From Rhizoclosmatium globosum (lineage: Eukaryota > Chytridiomycota > Chytridiomycetes > Chytridiales > Chytriomycetaceae), in contig MCGO01000167.1 of NCBI GenBank assembly GCA_002104985.1, positions 1 through 64,000 of the forward strand: DNA of 64,000 bases, given 5' to 3'. Shown piece by piece: positions 31,981 to 43,164 of the stretch. Under the pieces are notes generated by a model. It made no database searches and had not been told where the DNA came from. It was given only the letters and a program-made list of their open reading frames with translations. Each line of letters starts with the position of its first letter. Position 1 is the first letter of the stretch. A program made the position numbers and the translations under genes.

Positions 31981-33044
31981 ATGGCGCATCTCTCCGAATT
32001 GTCCGCGCGAGCCGCGGCGTCGACGACGGCCGATGTGACGGGCGTTGCGCAGTCGCCGCCGACGGGCCACCGCGTCAAATCAAAGAAGACGCCGATGCGC
32101 GGACGGAAACAGAAGAAGAAACAATCAAAGAAGAAGACAACTGAGAAGAAAGTAGAAAAGAAACAAGAAGAACAAAAAGAAGAGGAAGAAGAAGAGGAAG
32201 AGGAAGACTACGAAGTCGAAAAGATCCTGTCTCATAAAACAGATCGGGTGCGTTATCCCTCCTTCTCCCACCCTTCAACTTCACTAAACGATGCTATCCA
32301 ATCAGAAACTCCGCGCCCGCGTCTACTTGGTCAAATGGAAGGGCTATCCATCGTCAGAAAACTCGTGGATCCCCGAAGATAACTTTGGTGTGCGTTGAGT
32401 ACTTGACAGGCCCAACCTCCAACCCCCTTTAAACCAACACCCACCTAATAGACTCGCGAAATCCTCGATGAATACATTGAAAAATATGTTCTCGATAAAG
32501 ACGACGCCAAAAAGGAATCAGAAGACCCAGAACCTACCACTTCCTCCTCATCTGCCTCCAAACGAAAGCAACCAGACCCTTCTTCAGCATCCTCAAAGTC
32601 TTCTACTGCCGCCGCCTCTTCTTCTTCAAAGAAAGCTAAACTCAGCCTCACCAAAAGCCGCACATCTTCCTCATCAACTCGCACCCCAATTTCTCGAAAC
32701 AGCTCTTCTGCTTTCAATGTCCCGCCACTCCTTCCTGCCTCACTACGCGGTGAAGAGTCGTGGACTCCGTACATTGAATCGCTCAAATCCATAAAACTTA
32801 TTGATGACAGCGAGCCGGCCTCGTACACAAACTTGTATATCACGCTAGTCTGGAGTGGGGCTGTTGATTTGGAGGACGATGAAGCGAGAGAGACGGTTGT
32901 TACTATGGAAGATTGTATGGAAAAGTGCCCTGATTTTGTAAGACAACTTTAATATTGCAATGATGCCAACTTAACTCTTGCTTGATATAGATTATAAAGT
33001 ACTTTTGTACAAGAGTCGCACTGCCGGGTTCTAAGAAAAAGTGA
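31981..33044 (+). CDS. HP1-type heterochromatin protein (chromodomain and chromoshadow domain)
   Basis: Binds histone H3 methylated on lysine 9 and forms silent chromatin in the nucleus. The start MAHLSELSARAAASTTAD is followed by a K/E-rich linker, then a chromodomain split by an intron: DYEVEKILSHKTDR joins to RARVYLVKWKGYPSSENSW and IPEDNF. The Y, W and W aromatic-cage positions are present. After a further intron comes a serine-rich hinge and a chromoshadow domain, SWTPYIESLKSIKLIDDS ... YITLVWSGAVDLEDDE, with a last exon IIKYFCTRVALPGSKKK (TGA 33042-33044). The domain order is that of HP1/Swi6. The gene at 33202 is a second, diverged member in tandem. Confidence 0.8.
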
Positions 33045-33201
33045 TTAGACAGCTTTAGTTGGGCGAACGAACATACACGAGCACAGACGTTTCATTTCTT
33101 GGGTTTCATTTAATTTATTATACCAAAAAGAAGAATAAAAGAACTCACCTTTTATTTATTGCGCTTTTTATTTCGCACAACATTTGAGTGATTGATTCCC
33201 A

Positions 33202-34537
33202 ATGCACGCAGCTCGAACAACTCCACGAACTGTGACAACACCCCACCCCTCCAATGCCGTGTCCGACGGAGAAGCCTTCGAAATCAGCGATCCAAAGAAT
33301 CCCAGAAAGCGGTTCTATGTCATTGAACGGATCCTCGACCACCGATACGACCAGAAGCACCATTACACATACTACCTTGTCAAATGGGCCGGGTATCCTG
33401 ACAGCGAGAACACGTGGGAGTCGAAGCACTCGTTTCCCGTGAGTTCCAACAGCTCTTTGCACAGGCGGTTGCTTACCCACGATGCCCTCTTTTGGGTCTC
33501 GTTTGAACCAAGGATCAACGGCCAATCGAAGAATACCGAGCCCGAATCGCTGAAGAGAAAGCTGCACAGAAGGCACTCTTGGGCGAACCGTCGAAGCCAA
33601 AGCCAAAACCAAAGAAGAGGAAGTCTGATCAACACACAAACTCAATCGTTGCTCAATCGTCGTCAAAGAAGTCGAAACGAGGTTTGTCTATCTAATCAAC
33701 AAGGATTTACCTGGTCTTATGGTTTGATCAAATGGAAAGGGCAATCTTCTTCTGCTCCTCCAAGTATTGATCAACAAGCGTCAAGCTCAAATTCAGGTGA
33801 ATTAATTACGACATAATGGAATCTTTAACCTGTATACAAAAGCACCGCAGACATGCCCTCCCATCGACTCTATCGAGGCGATTCCAGACGCGTTCAATTC
33901 ACTACTCAATGAATCAGCTGAACCATTTACCCAAGTCTCTTCATCAAGTCCTGTGTCACGACCACAACCCCAATCTCTGCATTCAACACCGTTTGGGACA
34001 TCTTGTCAGTCAATAAACTTGCCTGCAGCAGACCATATGCCAACCCCTTCAGCAGCTCCAATCCCAACAATAACGCCAATTCATCCTGTAGCAGAAGAAA
34101 CCGTGTCGGTTCCAAAGTTTCCGCAGCACTTTGTATCTGGCAGCTCGTCCTCATCATCAAGTATACCCAACCAGCTAAACGACACAATAACACCTACAAA
34201 TATTCAAACAAACTCGTCGAGTCCAAAGATCGCAACCGCCAATGATTCCAATCAACCTCCAGCACTGACTCCAACCCCAACAACAACCACACCAACAATA
34301 TCTCCCAACATCCCAAACCATTTCCTCGAACTCCACACATGGGACCCATACATCCGCTATATCTCCGCAATCACAGACCCAACAACCGACAAAGAAGTCC
34401 GTAACATTGACAACTCCCTTCCCGACAGACTCATGGTTCAGATAACCTGGCATGACGGCACATTGCCCCACGGCGAGACTACATCACTCGTGTCAATGAG
34501 AGTCGCGAGGATGCGGTGTAAAGATGCAGTTGAGTAG
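33202..34537 (+). CDS. Second HP1-like gene (chromodomain, diverged chromoshadow-like end)
   Basis: The start MHAARTTPRTVTTPHPSN leads to a chromodomain RFYVIERILDHRYDQKHHYT, then YYLVKWAGYPDSENTWES, with aromatic-cage residues present. A GTGAGT donor follows SKHSFP. The middle is a low-complexity S/T/P/N region whose exon structure I cannot resolve. The last exon (about 33953 on) ends in a chromoshadow-like segment: LHTWDPYIRYISAITDP, RLMVQITWHDGTLPHGE and SLVSMRVARMRCKDAVE. The final helix of a normal chromoshadow domain is missing or in another exon. Adjacent, same-strand placement with the HP1 gene points to duplication followed by divergence. Confidence 0.6.
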
Positions 34538-34721
34538 AATAACATGTTGTTTGATTTTTTTTGGTGGTAAAGCCGATAATCTAATCTAACGTAATGCAAA
34601 GCTTATTTCGTTCTTATTGAACCGAATAACGTTTAGACGAGGATGATTTTTTTCTTTGTTTTGTGCAGTAATATTACGTAATGTTCAACTCGATTTCGAA
34701 ATCACATTCCCAAAAAATTTC

Positions 34722-36581
34722 ATGATTGTGGCCGCCGTCGTTTTCGTCCTTTTGGTTGAATTAGTTCAAGCGCAGACTCTAAGCGATTGCCAGATCGTTC
34801 ACGGGGTATTGCCAAAGATATTCCAGAGCTCGGATGTGATGGGATGTTGCAGTGGACAAGGGATTCTTGTTCCTTCTGAAGCAGGGCCCTCTGCTGTGGC
34901 TTCTGTGACATGTGACGATCAGGGAGCGATATTGTCGCTGTAAGTCTGTAACAATGGATAGTATTTGTCCTGATCGCCTATTTGTAGATCCCTTGTCAAT
35001 CTGGGAACTTTCACCAACGTTATTGTCGAGCCACTTTTCACACTGACGAAGATCACTAAACTGTAAAACGCATTCATATTGGTTTGGGGCTTTGTTAATC
35101 TAATCTGCGCTTCAGGGAAATCGAATCATTGTCAATTGCTGGATCTATACCCTCCCTGCCTTCAACACTCCAATATCTGAGTTTAGGAAACAACAAAATA
35201 ACTGGAATGATTCCCACCTTGCCGCCCGGTTTGGAGGTGCTGAAAATGCCGTTGATTTCAATGATGGGACCCATTCCGACTTTGCCAACCACGCTGACAT
35301 TCATGTGCGTTAAAGCTATTTTGTTCCATAAATATCTCTAACCAAAAACGTAGTATGTTGTCAAGCAACTGGTTGAATGGGACTATACCAACGTTTCCTC
35401 CATTATTATATTACCTGTAAGGATTCTACCGCCATTCTTCCTCGCTTAACTCTCTTCAACCTCAGCGATATAACCCAAAACGCAATCTCCGGACCTATTC
35501 CCGCAATACCCTCATCCCTCCGCCATCTCAGAGTCGGAAACAACAAACTTGTTGGCCCAATTCCAACCCTCCCACTCACAATGTCTTCACTCGAGCTAAA
35601 CGACAACTTTCTGAACCAAAACATAACCGACCTACCACAACTATCGCCAGACGACTTTGGCGGCGTTGGTTTCCCAACTCTTAACGGAAACTGTTTCGCG
35701 AACGCGATTGATTTCAATGTCACGAATAACCCCGCTTGTACCGTTGACGCACTTACAGCGAATGTAACGACTTTGGAGCGGCTGTTTAATATCGTTGTTC
35801 CATCATCTCCACCTGTTTCAAATATGACTTCTCAACATGCCGTTGACAGTCTGGTTGGAGGTGTCTTTTCCACAAATGCGATGATTGGAATCGCGATTGG
35901 ATGTGTCGCGGTAATTGGAGTGATGGGATTGTTGGTATACCGAAGAGCATCAACAAACGGCAAAGTCTCTGAGCAGGACGGAAAGACTCGCAGTATTCCG
36001 CCATCGCTCGCACCAATGGGAACTGTAACTTCTAGTACCGGGTCAGGAAGCGTGCTCATACTAGTCGATTCAAAGCAAGAATCCAACCCGTTATTCTCAA
36101 CATTCAACACCGTCACATCGTCTTACACAGTTAAAACCACTGAGAAAGACACGGAATCGATTTCCTCAAAGTATTCGTATGGATGGATTGAAAGAGAATC
36201 TGATGGCAGTGTGGCTAGTGAAAACGAGGTTGGACTTTCAGTTGGAAGCAGCAATCAAGGACTTCCGTACGATATAGCAGACTGGTCAGTTCGAAACGTT
36301 GCTGATTGGGTGTACATGAATAATGGTGGCGAAAAGAGTGCAAGGAATGTCGTTGGTAAGATATCCCTTCGAAGCTACATCCAAAGGGCCTAACCCAGTT
36401 TTCTGAAAACTCAGGTCATAAAGTCGACGGCCGTGTCTTATTGAACGCTTCAGTGGACGATGTATTGGCTATTCTTGATTTTGACGCTCTTGGAGATCGA
36501 ATTCAGTTCAAGCTGTTACTTACCGACTTAAAAGAACGTGCAGCGGCGCCACCAGCTTGGGAGGCACCACCAGAGTATTAA
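34722..36581 (+). CDS. LRR-TM-SAM receptor-like protein
   Basis: Signal peptide MIVAAVVFVLLVELVQAQ, then a Cys-containing N-cap, then leucine-rich repeats of the type L-x-x-L-x-L-x-x-N-x-I-x-G-x-I-P (PSLPSTLQYLSLGNNKITG; SGPIPAIPSSLRHLRVGNN). Several repeats are separate exons with short introns. The ectodomain ends in a Cys pair (NGNCFANAI ... NNPACTVDA). One transmembrane helix follows (MIGIAIGCVAVIGVMGLLVY, then RR). The cytoplasmic part is S/T-rich and ends in a SAM domain split by an intron: YDIADWSVRNVADWVYMNN then GHKVDGRVLLNASVDDVLAI and FDALGDRIQFKLLL. There is no kinase domain; SAM would act by oligomerising or recruiting partners. The ligand is unknown. Stop TAA 36579-36581. Confidence 0.7.
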
Positions 36582-36884
36582 AAAACGATAGATTTTAAAG
36601 TGAGAAACCTTTTGTATTTACCCTTCATTATTAGATGTGCCAAAATAAACTCGATAAACTCGATAAACTTTATATGACATTACCTTCTATCCTTCTTGTA
36701 TCTATCGTTGCTATCGAGGTTGGCTCTGTCAAAAAGCTACGGAGAATATTTGTGTATGTCAATGTGAGAGTTCAAGCCTTGAATGATATGCTTGAGGGAT
36801 AGATTCTGGACGTCGGAAGCGGCATAATTAATTGTTGTTTACCTGAATAAATATTTCAAAAGTAAAGGTTGACAGGATCAGTCA
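36582..36884. other. Intergenic, no gene seen
   Basis: Short AT-rich gap, probably terminator of the LRR-TM-SAM gene and promoter of the F-box gene. Confidence 0.5.
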
Positions 36885-39093
36885 ATGCCACCAAAGAAGA
36901 AGAAGAACATCCCCGCCCCACTGGTTTCTTCGATCGAAAGCCGCGGTCTCGGTGGACTTCCCACAGAGCTGTTTGATGCAATCTGTGGCTACATCAAACC
37001 AGTTGATGTGTTGAACGTCGGCTGTGCCAACAAACGACTTGCATTCCTCACAACGCCAGAATCACGGTTAGGCCTACTTAACATTAGCCAAAGCATCAAA
37101 CTCATTCTGCCCTCCTTCGACAGCATCTGGATCATCCACTACCAATCAGCAGCATTACCACCCATTCCAGACACCATCAGCGACACCGTACACACCAAAA
37201 AGGTTCTAACTCTGATCTCGAGAGTATGTCTTCACTTAAATTGGTCGTTCCTGCCTCGTACCTTAAACCGTTACAAACAGGTTGGATGTTTCAACTGCCC
37301 TGCACGGACCAAACACGTCGACTGGGGTGCCTTGAAACGAATCTGTTCAAAGTGCAGGAGACTGAGTCGTCTCGCGTCAGCGAATATAGAGTTCATGGAC
37401 TGGGTGCAAAAAATGTACCAGTATGAGAATTCAACTGAAGCGGATCGTCGGGCGCAGCAGATCGCGATTATTGAGCAGCGAAGAGAGGATATCATCAGCA
37501 GGTGAATTAAGGGTTCTTGGGTTCACATTGCTAACATACTGTATGCTCTAATAGATACGTGGCAATGAATCCTCCAATCCCACAAGAAATCTTACAATAC
37601 TGTTCTGGTTTCACAAAGACATGGGATTCCCCTGTTCCATTAACAAATCGCATATTCACAAATATCACTCGCGCCTTGGGTCCCGACATCAAGAGACTCA
37701 GGATTGACCGTGTCAGTCGGGAGCGATACCTCGAACTACACAATACCGCGATGGAAGGAATCCCACTCCAGTGGAGCAGTTACATGAGTATCTATGGAGT
37801 GACATACAAAATGGGGAATTCAAGGGAAGAAAATGAATTCATCTCAAAATGCGTTAGCATGATCGCGGACCAGTTGAATGATTTCAAATGGTCGGACGCT
37901 TTCCCGGATTTTGATCCCAGCCCATATTTGGATGAAGCTCGAAAGCTGCTCCGTGCTCCATATGAGAAATGCGTCAAAGCTAAAGCTGACCTCGTCTCTC
38001 GTTACCCACACTTGGTACCAGTGCTTGAAAGTCTGAATGATTCAATGTGCTACTTTTTCCAAAAACCAAATACCGAAGAGAGTGATTTAGAATTATGGGT
38101 CGAAGAAATGGTATTGAAGGTCAGACTGGGGAAGATCTTTCCCAGGCTTTCGTTGACGGAACATACAAATCCTGTCCGGATACATACGTTCGGAGGTACA
38201 GAATGGTACAACCAGAATAAGGACGCGTTTGATTACAAACAGGACAAATGGAATTATGAAGAAATGACAGACAGCTGGGCAGAGTACAGAAAAACTCTCA
38301 ATGAACGCGTCGCATCAATGTATCGCCACATCATTGAAATATGCAGTCCTGAAATATTTGAAGTTTGCATTTACTACGACGACTTGGAGGGCCTAATTCA
38401 AGACGTCGAAGAATCCTCCGAATGGCCACTTTTAAACGATTTGGATCCAGTCCATGTAGTTTTAATGAGAAGATACCTGTCGGACATATCCAGGCACTCA
38501 TACTACGTTGAAGTCTATGATTTCTACGGCATGGGGAAAAGTACAAAACTTGTGCAATCGTTGTTAACAGTTCCCTCTTCTGAATTTGATGAACCGAAAT
38601 TCTGGATTCTGTGTGAGCAACACTTCAACCAAAGGTGTTTAACCGAACATTCGAAATGTGGCGCGATAGAACAAACCTACTACACCTATCGAGGAATGGA
38701 TTTCCGTACCGGGTTCACGTTGGACGAAACCGGCAAAGAAGATCTTGAAAATTGGATGGATGTGATTATAGAGAGACTTGATGAACTTGCGGCTGAGTTG
38801 GAAGAAACGAGGGTTGATTATTTGCATGACTGTTTTAAGCAACAGTTGTTGCGTGAAGTTCAGGGTGTGCGTGGAACCAGAAAACGTTTGTGACTGCACG
38901 CGCGTTGTTGGAAGAGGTGTTACCGACCAAGTTGGAATTTGATCCTGCTGAATGTCTTGAGAAGTATGCGGATTACTTGAATGAGATGGCAGATGAAGTG
39001 GAACGAGATCCGTATGATAGTGAGGAAGATTTTTATCATGGGGAAAGTGAAAGTGGGAGTGAAAGCGACAGACCTGGGTGTGTTTTGATGTGA
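36885..39093 (+). CDS. F-box protein with zinc-ribbon-like CxxC pairs and C-terminal CaaX box, copy 1
   Basis: MPPKKKKNIPAP, then an F-box GLPTELFDAICGYIKPVDVL and NVGCANKRLAFLT, linking to an SCF ubiquitin ligase by family knowledge. After an intron (GTATGT...AACAG) comes GCFNCPARTKHVDWGALKRI and CSKC, two CxxC pairs that could bind zinc. A second intron leads to a large region of about 500 residues shared with the gene at 59654 (MNPPIPQEILQYCSGF..., GGTEWYNQNKDAFDYKQDKW). The frame slips by one base near the A4 run at 38880 and then runs through FDPAECLEKYADYLNEMADE to an end of PGCVLM. C-V-L-M is a prenylation (CaaX) signal with Met last, usually farnesylated. The paralog ends with the same five residues, so the slip is probably an error. 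The substrate is unknown. Confidence 0.6.
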
Positions 39094-39196
39094 ATTTCAA
39101 AGCCATGCTTTATAGTTGTTTTAATTCGATATGGACTCGTTCAGTGTTGTGTTTATTAAAATTCATTACCATTTAAGTTATGGAACGCTTAAACAA

Positions 39197-40730
39197 TCAA
39201 TCGTCCTCCTCCCAATCTTCATCTCCTTCTTCATCTTCGCCATCGTCCTCATCGTCATCGTCATCTTCATCACTACGACCATCGTCTTCATCGCGTTCAA
39301 TTTCCGCTTCCAAGTCAAACACATTACCATCTTCATCCAACAACTCTTCTTCTTCATCTGCCTCGTCTGAAGTCGCACCCAACTGCTCCAACTGCGCTTT
39401 GAGGCTTTCTTTCGAAGGGTCAGAAGCAAGGACGGCACGTAAGAGCGCAGTTCCTTTTGAATAGGCTGCAATAGCAAGAGTATCATTTGGAGTGACCGTG
39501 CTGAGAAACAGGTACGCTTGACCCACCTAAGATTGACATTTAAACGCGTGCGAAAAGAAAAAAACGTTTGTGGAAATGAGAACTCACCATTTCTTGATTC
39601 CTTAACTCGTCGTCGACAACATACGAAAAGGCACGAATACATTCTTTGATGTCTTGTGTTGCTCCTTCTTCATCTCCACCCGCTGCACGGAATCGTGCAA
39701 GGTAGTACAGTAAGGATGCTTTGGTGGATGAGAGAGAGTCTTGGGAGGTTTGGTCGGGGATAAGAGGAGCGGCTGGATCAAAAGGCGTGTTTACGATTGA
39801 GAGAGCAAATGTGAGGATGGAAACTGGGATAGGGGCTGTTGAAATAGAAAGGATTTAACAGGGTGTTCAGTTGTTCACATGAAAATGGTCATTTACATTT
39901 TCGATCCGAGTGTCGGACAGCGAGAGCATAAGATCGCAAGAGTTGGGCAATAGAGACTTGTCGAAGCGTGAATTCGTTTGCCTCTTTTTTCAACAAGCTG
40001 ATGGACTGTATTGCAACTTCATGATGAGCTAAAAGTGGAATCAAGTGTGGGTACATACGGTGATGAAGGAGGACCGCGCACTCTGCAATAATTCCACTTG
40101 ATCCATTCGTTTCCGAGTCTCTTCCTCAGATTCCTGATGGTTCTCGTCCAATTCCTCTTCATTGTCATCTTCATCATCTTCCTCCTGATCAAAATCCTCC
40201 TTCGGCACACTACGCAAATTCAGCTTATTCTCGATCGCCAGTACTTCGACCGCCGCCCGTCCTCTGACAAACGCCAAGTCCGGATTCGCAGCCTCGAGCG
40301 CCCTCAGAGCACCAAGGATTCTTCGCGCGAGTTCATCCAGGCCAACAAGGGCGGCCAGTTCGACCGCGGCGTCCGAATAAGTTGTCACGTCCGATTCGGA
40401 CTCGGCGGCGGCGGCGGCAAAGTCGTCTGTTTCAAGAACGGGATTCGCCGACTCGAGTTTTGCGATTGTTTCTTCGAGCAGCTTTTGGGCGACTGCGCGG
40501 ACGTCGTCGAAGTCGGCGTTTGAGTTTGATTTTGATTCAGGTGACAAAGACAAAGACAAGGACAGTTCGTGTTTTGCCATCGAAAGGATCTGCGCCGGTG
40601 TCGCCTCAGAAGGGATCGCAACGTCGAGGCTGCCCGGTCCGCCCGAGCTTGTTCCGATTTCTTCCGAGGGTGGCGCCCGCTTCTTGGATGGTGCTGCAGT
40701 GGACGTGGTGGAGGGTCGCTTGTTGGTCAT
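39197..40730 (-). CDS. ETT1/Nro1-like protein (candidate)
   Basis: MTNKRPSTTSTAAPSKKRAP is a nuclear-signal-like start, followed by helical TPR-like pairs: PAQILSMAKHELSLSLS, AVAQKLLEETIAKLESANP, ELAALVGLDELARRILGALR. The middle contains an acidic stretch (EEDDEDDNEEELDENHQESE). The last exon (39526 leftward) has VGQAYLFLSTVTPNDTLA and YSKGTALLRAVLASDPSKES, then a long D/E tail to TGA 39197-39199. The helical layout, nuclear start and acidic end fit ETT1/Nro1, which in yeasts acts in translation termination and in hypoxic control of an Ofd1 prolyl hydroxylase. I am moderately sure; another TPR protein is possible. The exon structure between 39530 and 40080 has at least three introns. Confidence 0.45.
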
Positions 40731-40758
40731 TGGTTTGTTGGTTTGACAAAAAAGAAAT

Positions 40759-41199
40759 ATGACCATCGTGTCCAAACTGTCAGTTTTACAGTATCTCAGA
40801 TCCAACGTCTAAACTGTTTATGCAAGGACTTGGAAGGAATTGGTAATCACATCAAACAATCTAACCGGTCAGCTAGCTCCCGATATTGGTTCCTTGTCCG
40901 AACTCAAAGATTTGAGCTTGACTTTCAACAAATTCTCTGGTTCTATTCCATCAACATTTGGAAAGTTAAGAAACCTGGAATTTATGAGCTTGGCGAATAA
41001 CGATCTGTCTGGTTTGCTTCCACCTGAATTGGGCGACTTGGTGAGCCTTGAGCTCTTGCATTTGACAAGGAATCAGTTTACTGGTCCATTGCCGAGAACG
41101 TTATTGCAACTCGATAAGTTAAGGATGTTGGATCTTATTGGAAATGAAGGGTTGACGTGTGATTTTGAATTTCCGAATGTTCAGGTGTATTTTCCATAA
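40759..41199 (+). pseudogene. Leucine-rich repeat fragment
   Basis: About four plant-type LRRs are visible (ITSNNLTGQLAPDIGSLSEL, LSLTFNKFSGSIPSTFGKL, LANNDLSGLLPPELGDLVSL, LTRNQFTGPLPRTLLQL), ending at TAA near 41199. Upstream, the frame of the repeats is interrupted by a stop near 40814 and no signal peptide or N-cap is found. There is no transmembrane segment after the repeats. It lies right against the 5' end of the ETT1-like gene. It looks like a truncated relative of the LRR-TM-SAM type receptors. Confidence 0.5.
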
Positions 41200-41293
41200 A
41201 GTAACCTACTTATTGCACCAGTTAGCTGCGCCTTCTTCTGTATGAGTAACGTCTTTACGCATATATTTTTTTGATAAATAACCTTGCTTAAAA

Positions 41294-42202
41294 ATGCAAA
41301 CCTTTCCTGTCTCAAGAGACGACAGATCTCTCATCACCTCGGCAAAGAACATCTACGTAGGAACAGTCGGTGCAAGTAAGTTCTCTCTTGTTGAAGAACG
41401 TAATGCTGATGCTCCCGTTTTGGATCACAGCTGCTTCAGCGGCTGCAGTTGGAGGACTTTGGGGCATCGTGGCAGGCCAGGGCCCAGTTGGATACGCATT
41501 TCTCATGGGCACAAACTGGTTGAGTCTTTCGCTGCCGTTCTTTGGTGTGTTGTGTGCGTCTTGGTCTGCTTACAGTCCTAACTTTACATTTGTAGTGACA
41601 CGCGAAGCGATTTTACACCAACGACAGCGACTGAATCCTGTATATGGCCGTATAAACTGGCGGCATCGAGATGGTGATGAAATGTTGGCTTCGACTGTAG
41701 CTGGAAGCGTTGTGGGCGGAGGGCTGGCGTACTACACACGTAAGCTTGAGTTCAATCGAAAAGCGTGTATTGATGCTGATTTAAAACAGGTGGATCGCTT
41801 GCAGTTATTGGTGGAGGTATCATGTTTGGAACTTTGGCGGCTGTTGGTCAATACGCAGCAACAAAGTTCCGACACGCTCGACAGGAAGCTGGATACGCTA
41901 TTGCGAAAGGAGAAGAAAAGAAGGAGAAACGGATTGACCTTCGAAATCAGCCTGAACGCGAACCTGAGTCATTTGATGACCATGGATACGATCCTTTGCG
42001 AGAATTCACACAATACTTAAGGCGTAAAGTGTTGGACCGAATGGGGGACGTGACGGTGACGAATGGCGGTTGGGTTTCACCAATGTTGAATGCGCTGGAC
42101 TTGGATTATCGAAAGCGGTTGAACATCAAGATTGAGATTCTTGAAAGACAGGTGTCCTCCTTGAAAGTGCAGCTGGAAGCGAAGGGAATACGTGTTGAAT
42201 AA
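41294..42202 (+). CDS. Tim17/Tim22-family-like mitochondrial membrane protein
   Basis: Four exons. MQTFPVSRDDRSLITSAK is followed by glycine- and alanine-rich spans: TAASAAAVGGLWGIVAGQG, YAFLMGTNWLSLSLPFF, STVAGSVVGGGLAYYTRGSL and AVIGGGIMFGTLAAVGQY. G-x-x-x-G packing and a basic loop between spans are typical of the Tim17/22/23 superfamily. The C-terminal 100 residues are hydrophilic and charged, ending in a coiled coil (LERQVSSLKVQLEAKGI). The extra tail suggests a family member other than the import channel itself. The family call is tentative; the assignment to mitochondria is inferred. Confidence 0.45.
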
Positions 42203-42294
42203 AGCGTGTGGTATTAGAAAGTGGAACAGCCATGACTTTGATTAACTGTATTCTCATATGCAAAACTATTGCTTAACCTATTCTGGAAACAACT

Positions 42295-42896
42295 TCAGAT
42301 TTTCTGACGCATTGAAAACTTCGTTATCCAAGATCCCAGCACCCATACGGGAATTAACAGTGCAAGGGATCCTCGCCATTGAAACCTCTTGATCAGAATT
42401 TGACCATTCTTAGCTTCTTCCGTCGTAACCCACGCTTTTGCCTTGTGAAGTAACCATTGTTCTGAGCCTTCAAGGCAATTTGACATTTTGAAGACTTCCC
42501 GTGCCCTCACGAAGGAGTTCACTGAATAACCAACAGCCAGAAATGCTCCCGTCATTAATGCATAAGTGTTGTATTGTTCACCCGGAGTAACAAAGCCGAT
42601 CTTTGCAAGGCGTTTGGAATAAAAGGGAGCGTCCGACCAATCCTTTTCTAACACCCATTCAATCATAACTAACATACAGCTATGAACTTACCCTTAGCTC
42701 CGGCTACGGCTGCCCTTTCGTGTATCAACGCTGCTTCTGTATCCCTGAGACCTTTGAGTTCTGTCGTTGCGCTTTCAAGGAGTACACGACGCTTTCCTTC
42801 TTCATACCAAGTTGCATTCTCAAGCGAGAGCTTAGCTTCGGCCCGCTCTTTTTCAAGGTGCTCAACCTTGCGGCTGACTACTTCAATCTCAGACAT
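42295..42896 (-). CDS. Coiled-coil protein with two membrane spans, unrecognised
   Basis: The start MSEIEVVSRKVEHLEKERAE begins a coiled coil of about 70 residues, then a splice (near 42690) to a second exon with a hydrophobic ALMTGAFLAVGYSVNSFV, a charged middle and a second span ALLIPVWVLGSWITKF ending in RQKI. About 195 residues. No family recognised. Arrangement suggests an inner-membrane protein with coiled coil on one side. Confidence 0.5.
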
Positions 42897-43164
42897 TTTG
42901 AAGAACGAAAAGAAAGAGACAATCCACCTCATAGAGTACAAAGTGTGAAAATCAACACGTATATGTTTGTGTGCATTATCTTATGACATCATCTGCAGTT
43001 ACTTGAATCTTGGCTGTGTATACACAAAAACCTCGCTTCTCCTAACTACATTCAACCCTCGGCATTAATACTATCTTATTTGAGTGTTTCAATGGAATGC
43101 CGTTGAATTAATCAAGCATCTGGACTCAAATTGAAAGCACCCCAAACCACCAATTCAAGAAGTG

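Noticed and set aside
39197..39470. Plus-strand serine-rich open frame opposite the ETT1-like gene
   Set aside because: It is the complement of the acidic D/E-rich tail and has no independent support.
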